Source: Acridotheres tristis (taxonomy: Eukaryota; Chordata; Aves; Passeriformes; Sturnidae). From it: DNA of 64,000 nt. Location of the stretch: positions 7,726,501 to 7,790,500 of the forward strand of contig CM072891.1 of NCBI GenBank assembly GCA_037013685.1. Reading direction: 5' to 3'. A program made the position numbers and the translations under genes. A model generated the notes under the pieces. The model was not told the origin of the DNA and did not search any database. It worked only from the letters and a program-made list of their open reading frames with translations. Of the stretch, positions 1-10,200 are shown piece after piece (positions within the stretch are counted from its first letter, which is position 1; the number at the start of each line of letters is the position of its first letter).

Positions 1-27
1 GGCGCGGAGAGGCGGCCCCCGCCTTAC

Positions 28-94
28 CTGAGGGTCTGCGGGTGAGGCTGATGATCTCCTCGGCGTAGCCGCCGCCCGCCACGCTGCCGTTCAT
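28..94 (-). CDS. SYNJ2BP: SYNJ2BP coding exon 1 (5' end of gene, rest outside window)
   Basis: On the minus strand an ATG at 94-92 opens 22 codons (MNGSVAGGGYAEEIISLTRRPS) plus one base, followed by a consensus donor GTAAGG at 27-22. The EE-I-x-LTR-x-PSG pattern matches the start of synaptojanin-2-binding protein (OMP25), where the text runs straight into the GLGF carboxylate-binding loop of the PDZ domain; the exon stops exactly at PS-G. SYNJ2BP is a tail-anchored mitochondrial outer-membrane protein whose PDZ domain binds C-terminal motifs of partners such as synaptojanin 2. The residues between MNG and EEI differ from the mammalian ones, as expected for a poorly constrained N-terminus. The gene reads leftward out of the window. 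Identity also rests on synteny: the human neighbours of SYNJ2BP are ADAM21/ADAM20, MED6 and TTC9, found next here. Confidence 0.85.
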
Positions 95-360
95 GCTGCG
101 GCCTGACGGAGAACTCGGCTCCCGCGGCAGCCGCTCTCGTCTCCTCGGCCGCCGCCGGGCCGCGCCGCGGAGCGCTGGGAGTTGTAGTCCCCACGGGATG
201 GGGCTGCTCCCACCGGCGCTCACCGCAGAGGCGGAAGAGCAGCGGGCCCAGAGGAACCCGCGTCCTCCTGCCCCCGCACCTCCCCTGCCCCCTGCGCGGC
301 GGCTGTGCCTGGCCCTGCCCTCTCCCCAGGCTGGTTTCCTTAGGAAGGTTAAGGAGTAGG
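95..360 (-). promoter_or_regulatory. SYNJ2BP CpG-island promoter and 5' UTR
   Basis: This G+C- and CpG-dense stretch directly precedes the SYNJ2BP start codon, and base composition returns to ordinary AT-rich values by about 400. It is the expected TATA-less housekeeping-type promoter. The short open frames visible here on both strands are by-products of GC richness. Confidence 0.6.
175..188 (-). promoter_or_regulatory. ZNF143/THAP11-type promoter motif
   Basis: The minus strand reads ACTACAACTCCCAG, the core of the widespread ACTACAAYTCCCAGCATGC promoter element bound by ZNF143 (and THAP11/HCFC1). It lies about 80 bases upstream of the SYNJ2BP ATG and points the same way as the gene, the usual placement of this element near a start site. 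The 3' GCATGC part of the full motif is not conserved here. Binding is inferred, not shown. Confidence 0.6.
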
Positions 361-1555
361 CCGTAGTTGTCCGGGGTAGGCGTAGGAGAGAGGAAGGGAG
401 ATGTATTACCTGTTCCCATCCCTTTTAACTGTCCTCACAGCAAACTGAAAAACAGATCACACCGTGCTGGGCAGGAGCAAAAGCCCAATCCAGGCAAGTA
501 GCTCAGAGAGCATCCATGCCAATGCCGAGTTATCCTGCAGAGTAATAAAGTGATCTAGATTCAGAAACACAAACGGTGTACAGAACCACCGTGCCGCTGC
601 TGGGACAAGAAATACTTAACTACGTAGAAGGTGTTTGGTTTGAAGATTTGAGAAATTTCCTCAGAACTCTATAGAACAGACAACTACCTAGTAAGAAAGA
701 GCAAAGTAGTTCAACTTGCTATGTAACAGAACAGCCACTTGAACCTGGGACTCTCTACGTCAGGGTTTATTGAACCAGTAGATTAATGGGAAATAGCAAG
801 GAAAAATTTATCCTTATCTATTTCAGCACTTGCTACAAGTGTGTCAATACAGACAATAATAACAGGGAAGAATGAAGAGGTCTGATTGAGTTGAACCATC
901 GGACTGCTTGGCACTATGAGGACAGCCACATCTACATGCTGCAGGAACTTCTCTGATGAAAATGAGGACCAGCTTATCTGGTCTTCAATGTTACACCACC
1001 ATTCTGTTTGTTTGGTATGGCAGTAAAGATAAAAGATGTTTTTGACTGCATTCATTCCAAGATTATCTGCACTTTTGGATTCCTGAATTTTATAGGGAGA
1101 GACAACCTGGGCACTGGATCTCTGACTCCTACAACATTAACACTTAATGCAAAACTGAGTGTTAGAACACGTGCCTCGGAGGTGGGAGACAGGCATTCAA
1201 GGTCCAATTACACTTGCAACGATGAGCAAAACCATGACTCTTGTGATAGTCACAGCTGATCGTTTTTGTTGTTGCTAAATACCATTCACCCTAAGTTCAG
1301 GACTTTTCAGTGTCTCATACTCTGCCAGTGAGGAGGTGCACAAAAGCTGAGAGGGAGCATGACCAGGACAGGTGACATAAACTGGACAAAGGGATATTCC
1401 ATACCATAGAATGTCATGTCCATTATATAAGCTGGGGAAGTTATCTGTAAGGAGGCCAAACATGTTCTGGGACAGGTTGGGTATCAGGCAGCATGTGGTA
1501 CACACACAATTGTACTGTGCATCACTTGTTTCTCTTGGGTTCTGTTATTCTCTAC

Positions 1556-1574
1556 TTATTATTATTATTATTAC
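1556..1574. repeat. (TTA)n microsatellite
   Basis: About six uninterrupted TTA/ATT units in AT-rich intergenic DNA. Confidence 0.8.
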
Positions 1575-1870
1575 TATATTTAGTTGTTTCAATTATTAAA
1601 CTGTTTTTATCTCAACCCACAAGGTTTACCTTTTCTTTCTGAATCTCTTTCCCACTGGGAGGGGTGGGAGGAGAGCAAGCAAGCAGCTGCAAGGTACTTG
1701 GTAAACTCCTTCAAGATACACAGTGTTCCTTAGCAGCAATTTAATGTATTTTAGAAATGACAGCCTTGGCTTACAACAAAACCAATTTTATCTTGATCTG
1801 AGATAACTGCTATATTAAGTGTTTTTAAGTTTTCTTTAGCCAGGAAGAGATTTCAAACAAGAAACATGAG

Positions 1871-1900
1871 TATTGTATATTATTGTATATTGTATATTGT
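1871..1900. repeat. TATTGTATAT short tandem repeat
   Basis: Two exact 10-bp TATTGTATAT units followed by a shifted partial unit. Confidence 0.75.
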
Positions 1901-2002
1901 AACTTACTCCTAGGCAGCTCTAGGCTTCACCTATCACAAGTGGCCTGCCACATTAACAGCTACCTAAGACTTAATACCCTCACTGCACGGGCACAGGCCA
2001 TT

Positions 2003-2095
2003 TCACAGAATCAGAGAATGGTTTGGAAGGGACATTTAAAATCATCTAGCTCCAAACCCCCCTGCGATGGGGCTCCACTAGTCCAGGTTGTGTCT
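2003..2095 (-). mobile_element. CR1 retrotransposon 3' tail
   Basis: The plus strand begins CACAGAATCAGAGAATGG and continues through a diverged 'GGAAGGGACATTTAAAATCATCTAG...CCAAACCCCCCTGC' block. That is the reverse complement of the conserved avian CR1 3' end, so the element is inserted in minus orientation and severely 5'-truncated, as most CR1 copies are. Recognised from memory of the consensus; the inner boundary is approximate. Confidence 0.8.
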
Positions 2096-4602
2096 TCTTA
2101 TTTCCTCCAGCACCATTTCACGTACTACAGTGACCCACATCTCTTGGGAGATGTTGCAGCAACATTTGCAAATTGCCTCTTCATGTACAAGTGACTTGTA
2201 TACTAACCAAGTTCTCTCATCCATTTAAAGCATTTTAAAATGCAGTTAGAAGGAGGAGAAAAAAAGGGGAACCAGAAAGATGAGGACTGAACTTAGACTT
2301 GCACCTTCATAGCACCTTCAGAGAAGTGGCACATTTCTAACAAACCACCAGAAACATCAAGTTTTTCATTGCTGTGTTGAAGTCAGAAACAGCAATATTT
2401 TCAAGGAGAAGACCCCAGAAAAGGAATTCATACATTTTATAAAGCATAGATTAGGTTTGTTGAGATATACGTTTGTCTTGTTCATATGGCCCAAGAAGCA
2501 ATGGGAGAAAAGAGTACAGAAATACTCCTATCCAAAGCTCACTGAAAGCCTCCTCCTAATTAAGTCCTGTTTTTTCAGATCAATCTTTAAGCATAGAGAA
2601 AAATAGAAACTACATTTTATTACTTTATTTTTCCCGAAACTGCATTTGCAAGTAAGCTTTCTAGCCTAAGTTGTGCTTTCATTTACACCTCTGTCTCTTC
2701 ACTATACAGGTCTGTAAACAACAACTCCCAGACTTTGATGTTTCTCTCTCTGCATAGCTCTGTACTTGGCAATTTATAGTATCCTATTGATCAACAATGG
2801 CAGGCCATCAAGGTGGCAACCTGAAACTTCTGCCACTCCTTATGTATTTAAAAAGCAAAATTTTAAAAGTCTCAGTAGGTACTAGCTGTGCATAAATAGT
2901 TGGAAGGTGCTGGGTGTAGTGCTTTTGTTACTTTTTATCTCCATCTCTCAATTAATCCACATCTCCCTTGTCTGTCTCTTATCCCTTGTTTGCAACACGT
3001 GAATTCCAATTGTTATTTCTCAGAGGACACCCCTCGAAGAAGGTCTCTGGAGGAATAAATCTGTGTGTTAGTCAAGGGGCAGTTACCGTGCCTTTTGACA
3101 TAAATGCAGGATTAAGTTTTCATCATCTAATCAAAACCATCCATGTTCTATCACGACAATAAGCACAGCCTAGACAAACAACGTGTTACCTCATTTCTGC
3201 ATCAGCATAGATAACTATTTAAGGACCCATTTGCTCTAGACAAAAAGCTATGAAAAACTGTGAATCACATGCTTTGTATACATCATAATGGGATGTGAAA
3301 ATCGTCCCTTTTTGGATATAGGACACAAAAAAGAAATACACATAAAAAATCACAAGAAAATGCATATTCTAAAAACATACATTTTATATTTGGGAGGTAG
3401 CAAGAGTTGACCGTCATAATTTGTAGAGTCACCAACATCTTTCTTCCCAAATGTTTGCAAGTGTTGGGGTACTTATCCTGCTTTACAGAATATTTGCCAA
3501 AAGCTTGCTCTTTGCTTTCTAAATACAAATAATTCCTTTGTTAGCAGACAAGTGTATTATAGCTCTTTATCCTGAAACACCTTGAAAAAGCTTTCACTGT
3601 GATCTGGACTACAGACTTCTCTTCACACTGATCTGATAGAATGGTTTAGTTACTTCTGTAATATAAATAATAACAATAAAACTTATTGAATGGTATTTCC
3701 ATGTCCCTAATAGTTTTCAGAAGTTAGACATATTTCATGTTTTGTTGAAAAAATTTAAATTACAATGCTTCTGTGTGGCACTCCATAGAGCTGCAAGGAC
3801 ACATTCAGTTATAGCTGAAGAAAGGATCACAGAGTAAGCCAAGAGAAACCCCCGAGACAGTCAGATAAAGCATCTATCAAATATTGCAGGAATTCTAGGT
3901 AGGGGAGGCTTGCAGAATAATTCCAAATACTTTAGAAATTCAGTTAACTTGGGGAACCCCACAAGCTCCTCTTAGCAACAATAAAATGCACTTCCCAGAA
4001 GCAGCCAGCAGTCAAGACACTGGAAAAATTCCAGAAATAAAACCAATTCGTTCTTGTGAAATGCCAGATTTGGTGCCACTACACTGCTGACATATATATT
4101 ACAGTTCAGAAATGCAACGCTTACTGGTTGTGATCTGGATAATCCTTCTCTACTCTTTCACCAAAGGAAGGCCCTACTCCCTATGGTCCACCTCCCTCCT
4201 GAAGGGATGCTCCCTGTAAACAGCTGGAAGCACTTGTGAAACAGACGCCTGTATCTCACTGCAATACCTGTTCCTTGCCTGTTTGTGTGTCACAGATGTG
4301 AATTAAATCACAGAGAAACAGAATGGTTTGCCTGGAAGGAACCCAGTGGAGACTGCAAGTGCAATTTTTTCTCTTTGGTTGTTAATGAATGATAGAAGAT
4401 GTCCACAAACATCTCTCTCACTGCACTGAAGAAAACATTAGGTGAAGGAGGAAATTGAAGCAAGTAATTTATCTACACCTGTTTTAAGAAGTTTGCATTT
4501 TTAAATTGTTGATATGAAGCATAAACACAATACCTGCAGTTTACTGAATTACATCAGTTTAAGAGCTCAGGGTACAAAGAAGAGCATACCTTACTGCCTG
4601 CA

Positions 4603-4608
4603 TTTATT
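4603..4608 (-). terminator. Candidate polyadenylation signal of the ADAM gene
   Basis: AATAAA on the minus strand, about 140 bases past the ADAM stop codon and the first canonical hexamer I see downstream of it. A short 3' UTR would fit an intronless gene, but longer forms cannot be excluded. Confidence 0.45.
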
Positions 4609-4748
4609 AACTTAAAAGAAAACATAAAGAGATAACATTTACTCTGCATTTAATGATATCACATGAGATTAGAGCTGTTCAAAACCTGTTGAATTATTCT
4701 AATGAGTTATCAGATGTTAAACGGAGATTTCCTCAACAGCATCCAAAT

Positions 4749-7004
4749 CTACTGGTTTTGACCTTTGGTGGATTTTGACTCACCAGCATGTGAGTTTTCT
4801 TTAGGAACTCCTCTTTTTTTCAGTCTTTGAAAGAACGCCAATATTCTACGGAATTGGGCCTTTTTGTTCATAAACCATCCCTGTATTTTCTGTCTATAAC
4901 GGATGGAAAGGGCTACTCCAACGATACATATAGAAAAAAAACCAAATAGTGCTAGCCTTACTATTTCTCTCTGAGACATCTCCCTGGCTGGAGGGGGTCC
5001 ACTGTCAATGCTACCTCCAAATCCTTCCAATTCACAATATGGAGGAGCCCAACCATACTCACAGTGACAGTTCTTACGATTGTTACACACTCCTCTGCCA
5101 TGACACTTTGTAATATTACAGTCGTAGTTCAGCACTAATACACTCATACAGGTCCTGTTGATACACAGCATATCACTACCACATGGTGTACCATCTTCCA
5201 CAGCTCCCATATCTGCTCTTGGAATCCCCACGTGATAGTCGAGACCCCAGCAATTTCTGTCTTGAACAGGAGTTTGGACGAGTGTTACATGGTTCTGCAA
5301 GAAAGGCATTTTGACTATGTTTTCACACTGAATCCTACCACATAAGACATTGTCAGTAGTGCATTTTGTAAAATAGGTATTGTCACGGATACCACAATTC
5401 CCAAACCGGTCACCTTGAGTATTCACTGCTTTGAAGCAATCTAAAGGAGCAACCTTGGCTTGTTTGCCAAAGAGATTCTGGCACTGTTCAATGAGAGAAG
5501 AACATTTTCCTTTATAGCAATAAGTATCTTCTTTGCAAGGGGTTCCATCTTGTTGATATACATCCAGTGGGCACTGAGGGGAAATCCCATTGCAATACTC
5601 TGGCAGGTCACAGCTGCCAGTACTTGCTCTGCAGAGTGTTCCTGCTGGAAGGACCTGACAGTTCTTGCAGCATTTTCCAGATGCACAGACCGAACCTGTG
5701 GTAAATGTACAGTTTGCGTGGCAACAAGGATCCCTTCTGCAGTTTGCTGGTGAACCACAGTCACATTGCTCTCCGCTTTCGACTACCTTATTCCCACAGT
5801 ATTCACGTTTCCCCGTGTAGAAAGTGCCAGGTGCTGGGGGTCGACGAAGGCACGGAGCGCCATTTACAACCAGCTGAAAGTACTCTTTGTAACTGCAGTC
5901 ACTGAACGAATCCGTTTTAGCGTTGTTTTCATACATAATGCATGTCTTGCGTCTGCAATTACAATCCGGTTTATCGTGGAGCATCCCAAGATTATGGCCC
6001 AGCTCATGGACAAATGTGACAAAAACTCCAGACAACTTTTTCTCAGTGAAGGAAACAACAGCAGATGACCAGTGGCGATCACACACTTTCCCTATATATG
6101 CCAATCCCAGGCTGCTCCCAAACCACTGAAATGCAAATAAGTGAGCAACATCGTGATACAGGCGATCGTACAGGTTTGACTTTCTCCAATTGTTAAACTC
6201 ACCAAGTACACTCGGAATAGAGTTAGAAACATTTATAATGTTACTTTCAGTCCAGATCTCCAGTCCTATAAGAAACAGCCGGACAGAAAGCTGCTTGTAC
6301 ATAACATCCCCAACATTGATGACTTGCATGACGTCCTTCAAGACTTCGGATTTGCTCCTGCCTGACTTCACAAACCGTACGTGGTCCACGACCACTACCA
6401 TCTTCACATACCTGATGTGTGTCCACCAGTCCTTCAGCTTTTCGTTCTCCTCCTCTGCCTTGGGCGCCTTGAACCAGGGCAGCACAGCCTTTTGCTGCTG
6501 CAGCACCTCCGGCGTCAGTCCGCAGCCGTGTCCCTCGGGGCTGTTGGCCTCCTCCATGCGGTAGAGAACGTGCCGAAAGGCCGGATCATTGGGGACGGGC
6601 TCGATCTGGTAGGTATCATCCTCCACCCAGAGCACGCCGTGGAGGCCCCTGCCGCAGGTGCTGAGGGCCACCAGGGACCCGGGGCTCCCCAGCACGTCGC
6701 CCTGGTAGAAGCAGTTGTCCCGCACGAAGGGGTGCTCCTCCTGGCGGGTCCCGTCCCGGCCGTAGGTGACCAGGGTGAAGGGGCGGGAGACCAGGCCCCT
6801 CCTGGGTTGCAGGCGCAGCACCCGCGGCCGCCCCGCCACGTTGAGCCAGTAGGAAAGGGCCGGGGCGTCGTCGCCGGCCCGGGGGCCCAGCTGCCGCGGC
6901 ACCGTCACCCAGGCGGCGCTCTGCTCGGCGGGCCGGGCCCCCCGGGCCCCGGGGCACCCCGCCACGGCCAGCAGCAGCAGCAGGAGCCCCGGCAGTGCCC
7001 CCAT
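4749..7004 (-). CDS. ADAM20/21-like transmembrane metalloprotease, intronless
   Basis: An uninterrupted 751-codon frame encodes a complete ADAM (a disintegrin and metalloprotease), a cell-surface zinc protease. I place the start at the ATG 7004-7002. It has G at -3 and +4 and begins a signal peptide (MGALPGLLLLLLAVAG); the frame stays open upstream to about 7085 but has no earlier ATG. In order: a prodomain with a cysteine-switch-like PEGHGCGL (Cys161); a reprolysin domain from about residue 198 with the intact zinc site HELGHNLGMLHD (His333, Glu334, His337, His343) and Met-turn CIMYE; a disintegrin domain from about 402 whose loop reads CRASTGSCDLPEYC, so no RGD; a cysteine-rich region; an EGF-like module (about 628-657, CHGRGVCNN...CHCEYGWAPPYC); a transmembrane helix (about 683-701); and a basic tail of about 50 residues. 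I see no furin-type RXK/RR site before the protease domain. Mammalian ADAM20 and ADAM21 are also intronless, testis-biased and lie between SYNJ2BP and MED6. One copy here; I cannot say whether it is 20 or 21. Confidence 0.93.
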   Translation of the reverse strand: MGALPGLLLLLLAVAGCPGARGARPAEQSAAWVTVPRQLGPRAGDDAPALSYWLNVAGRPRVLRLQPRRGLVSRPFTLVTYGRDGTRQEEHPFVRDNCFYQGDVLGSPGSLVALSTCGRGLHGVLWVEDDTYQIEPVPNDPAFRHVLYRMEEANSPEGHGCGLTPEVLQQQKAVLPWFKAPKAEEENEKLKDWWTHIRYVKMVVVVDHVRFVKSGRSKSEVLKDVMQVINVGDVMYKQLSVRLFLIGLEIWTESNIINVSNSIPSVLGEFNNWRKSNLYDRLYHDVAHLFAFQWFGSSLGLAYIGKVCDRHWSSAVVSFTEKKLSGVFVTFVHELGHNLGMLHDKPDCNCRRKTCIMYENNAKTDSFSDCSYKEYFQLVVNGAPCLRRPPAPGTFYTGKREYCGNKVVESGEQCDCGSPANCRRDPCCHANCTFTTGSVCASGKCCKNCQVLPAGTLCRASTGSCDLPEYCNGISPQCPLDVYQQDGTPCKEDTYCYKGKCSSLIEQCQNLFGKQAKVAPLDCFKAVNTQGDRFGNCGIRDNTYFTKCTTDNVLCGRIQCENIVKMPFLQNHVTLVQTPVQDRNCWGLDYHVGIPRADMGAVEDGTPCGSDMLCINRTCMSVLVLNYDCNITKCHGRGVCNNRKNCHCEYGWAPPYCELEGFGGSIDSGPPPAREMSQREIVRLALFGFFSICIVGVALSIRYRQKIQGWFMNKKAQFRRILAFFQRLKKRGVPKENSHAGESKSTKGQNQ

Positions 7005-7200
7005 CGCGGCCGCCGGCCGCCCCCGCCCGAGCCGGGATGGAACCTGCGGGAGCCCAGCCCGGGCGGAACCGCCCCGAGGCTCCAACTGCCGCCGTGCGGG
7101 CCGGGCCGGGCCCGGCGGGGAAACGGCACCTGCGGCCGGGGCGCATCGCCCAGCGCTGCCCGGGCGCCTCCAGACAGCCCGCCCTGCTCTTCGAGCCAGG
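6450..7200 (-). promoter_or_regulatory. CpG island over the ADAM promoter and prodomain codons
   Basis: G+C and CpG content are high from about 6450 to 7200, covering some 200 bases upstream of the ATG and the first roughly 190 codons; the rest of the gene has ordinary composition. The upstream part is the probable promoter. No TATA box is apparent. The long antisense open frame on the plus strand across 6381-7289 is a by-product of this GC-rich coding sequence. Confidence 0.55.
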
Positions 7201-7259
7201 ACAGAGGCGCTCCTGAGAAGGAACCGTTCCCAGCTTTTAATAACCTTCCTTTCAAATTA

Positions 7260-10200
7260 ATGGGTACTTCTCCTTCTGAGCAGACATAGCGAGGACAGCC
7301 CCCAGTTCAGCTTCACACTCCTTGTCACAGATGTTTGTGTTGAGCAAAGGGATCATTTGGGTAGACCACAAGTGGGAAAATCTGTTTTAAAATCTCAAAT
7401 GATTGGCTTTTGCTTTTTTTGCTGTTTTCATTGCAGGGTAATTTGTGAGTGGACATCAGAAACAAGCTATTTCAGCCCAAGTAAAACCTCATCTGGAAAG
7501 GCTTAGAGTCTGAAATGAATAAATACAGAAATAGTCTCTGTGGTGACCATAGCATGTCCCTTACTATAGCTACTACAGCATACACACACCACACCCCCCA
7601 AGAAAAAAAGGCAGAACCAGGGGGAAATTCACTGCCACTACATTCTAGAATATAGATGCAAACTAAGAGTAACAAGTATAAACGCCTCAAGCAAATCTAC
7701 ACCATAGCTGCTACATACCTACATCAATGCACCTAAATTACAGACAGCACTTATGCAGCAGCCATTTTCCCACATCACATCCTTTCTAAAGACTTGTAAT
7801 TTTATAGCAATGGAAAGAGAACACTTACAGGTACATCTACACTTGGCTACCATCCCCATTTTGGGTACAGCTCCAGCAAGACACAACCATAAGACAATGA
7901 TCTGGATTAAAACAGGATGGTAAACAGGATGTCCTGCACAAAACAGCTGTGCATGCTGGTTTTCTTGCACATAGTGCTGGGATTCAACATAGCCACAGGT
8001 GTTACCTTTTGGGAACTCTTCACAACTTTCTTTTCAGCACCACAAGCACATTTGGGATGAAATCCAACCTGCTAAGGCCCTTATCTTTCTCAGATGCAGG
8101 AGGTGTACCCTTCTACCATCCCATATAGATCTCAGGAATCCTGCCTTTTGCCACCAACTTCCATGTGCTGACCATCACACTGACACAGGCAGCAACACTT
8201 AACATTTCAAACTACAGGACATAGGCATTGCCCCTCAGGAGGCTGGGCAGGAAAGAAAGAAGCTGACAGAATGCTCAGAGCCTCCTGCTGCCTCATGCCC
8301 CAGGGTCCTGAGTGGGCTGGTACCTCACACTGGGCATATGGCAGGCCCAACTAACAGCTGTGGAGGTTACCAACTGTTGTCCAAAGGTGCTTCAGATTCT
8401 GTGGTCTGGTACCCTGCTCATTCCTTGCAAGCATGGCCAGCATTAGCAGCATACACCTTGTAATACCCTACCTCAGAATAAAGAAATGAATACAGGATGC
8501 CTGCTTCTATTATTTTCCATCTAGGAAGATCTTTCTAGATAATCATCCAACCTCATGACCTATCTATTTTAGCCTTAGATTTATTTTCTTATTAGTTTTA
8601 AAATTAAAGAAACTGTTTCTTGTGAAGTCTTATGTGCAGCTAGTTGTTGAATGCTTGTCCACTATTCAATTATCAGCTTAGCATTTCAGTACTGTGAACT
8701 ACATCAGATTATGTCTCTTGAAATAAATATGACCCAAACCACAGTAATGGAAAAAATCCTGTTACATAATCTGCATGCATTCTGTAGTGCTATTTTTAAA
8801 TGCATACTTCTGCTGTGTGATCACTCCTTAAGTTATACAAAAGACCCTACTAAATCCCACTGCCAATTTGCAAGAGTCATGTCTTACCATCCCTTCCACC
8901 CCTAAGCCTGAAGTTGCCTAATTCTTACTTTCACTTTTAACATAAACATAGCTATACAGTTAAGACCAGAAAATACTCAGGTCTCAAAATATTAGTATAA
9001 AGCTGATCTACCCCCCTTGCCTTTTCCCTCCTATTGCCTATACCCTTCTTGCTTCAAGAACTGTTTGCTTTGACAAACAAAATGTACTGACTGGCCAGAA
9101 GGCATCTAACTTTCTTTGCTAGGAAAAGGTTACCAAAATGTGAAGTATGGAGGCAGAGTGGCAAAAAGGAATGTGTGAAAGTAACATATAGCCTGGTCAG
9201 ACCTTACTTAATGAAAAGATGACAAAAGCAGAATTTCTGCTGCACCTGAGACACCATTAGCTTTACATAGTAAACTGAGGTAGCTACAGTACCCCTCTTC
9301 CAACAGTCTGGCTGGATTTTTGTATGCACATGTACACGTACACACAAATATGTGTAGCTGTTCATGGGTATGCAAACATTTATATGTACTTTCAGGTTCT
9401 GAGGAGAATTGTTTCTATTGGAGTTCCAGGTAATTTTCAGCTCCCACTATCCCAAAATTTAGGCAAAGAAAAGCCCTTTTGAAGTCTGAATGGTTATTAC
9501 CTAAGAGCAAAAAGTAGAGATAGTTCTCCTGTTCAACCAAATCGCTCCTTTATACAGAAGAAAGTGACACACAAACAAATTTCAGAAGTGCTTGCTTCTT
9601 TGCCTTTCATCTACAAGCTTTACAAATATTGAACATCCTTTGGAAGGACTTTGGACTTTGCAGTCAAACTCTAAACCAAAACAGAAAAGGCTTGGACTCT
9701 CATGCACTGAAAAACATTACTGACTACAAGATACCTGCTTAACATCTCAACAGTAATATCTAACATAACGTCACTTCAGGAAATTAATATCACAGCTCAC
9801 TTAACTGATGAAATTATTGTACAATATCTGGTCAGCAAGTAACAGGATCAGAAGATCTTTCAGTCCCTCATATGGCAAACCTTCAGCACTGGACAGCTAC
9901 TAAGAAATCGACACACTGCTAACATTCCTTCCTGCTTTATAATGTAATGTACACAGGGAAAGATCACTCCCCTGGAAAAGGCTTAGCACATTCAAATGCT
10001 TGTTTCATGAATGGAAGCCATTTGCTGTCTTTTCAATAGCTGATACTGGCACTTTAACTCAAAAGGATCAGACCAGGAATCCATCCTTTTTAATGCCCTT
10101 TGACACCAGCCAACACGAGGTATTTCTACAGAAGGCAGAAAGGCTGCTGAGAGATACAGATGTGAGGACACTCTGCCCCTTCATGGTCTCTGATCAGCTC

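Larger units (their letters stand above)
420..4600. other. Intergenic region SYNJ2BP to ADAM20/21-like
   Basis: This is AT-rich single-copy-looking DNA between two leftward genes. Apart from a CR1 tail and two AT-rich simple repeats listed separately I recognise no gene, RNA or conserved motif. Open frames in it are short (104 residues or fewer), overlap on opposite strands and match nothing I know. Confidence 0.6.

Noticed and set aside
7005..7085. N-terminal extension of the ADAM frame
   Set aside because: The extension has no ATG; the first ATG at 7004 has a strong context and directly begins a signal peptide.
6381..7289. 302-residue plus-strand open frame over the ADAM 5' region
   Set aside because: It is antisense to the GC-rich ADAM prodomain codons, with low-complexity composition and no known domain.
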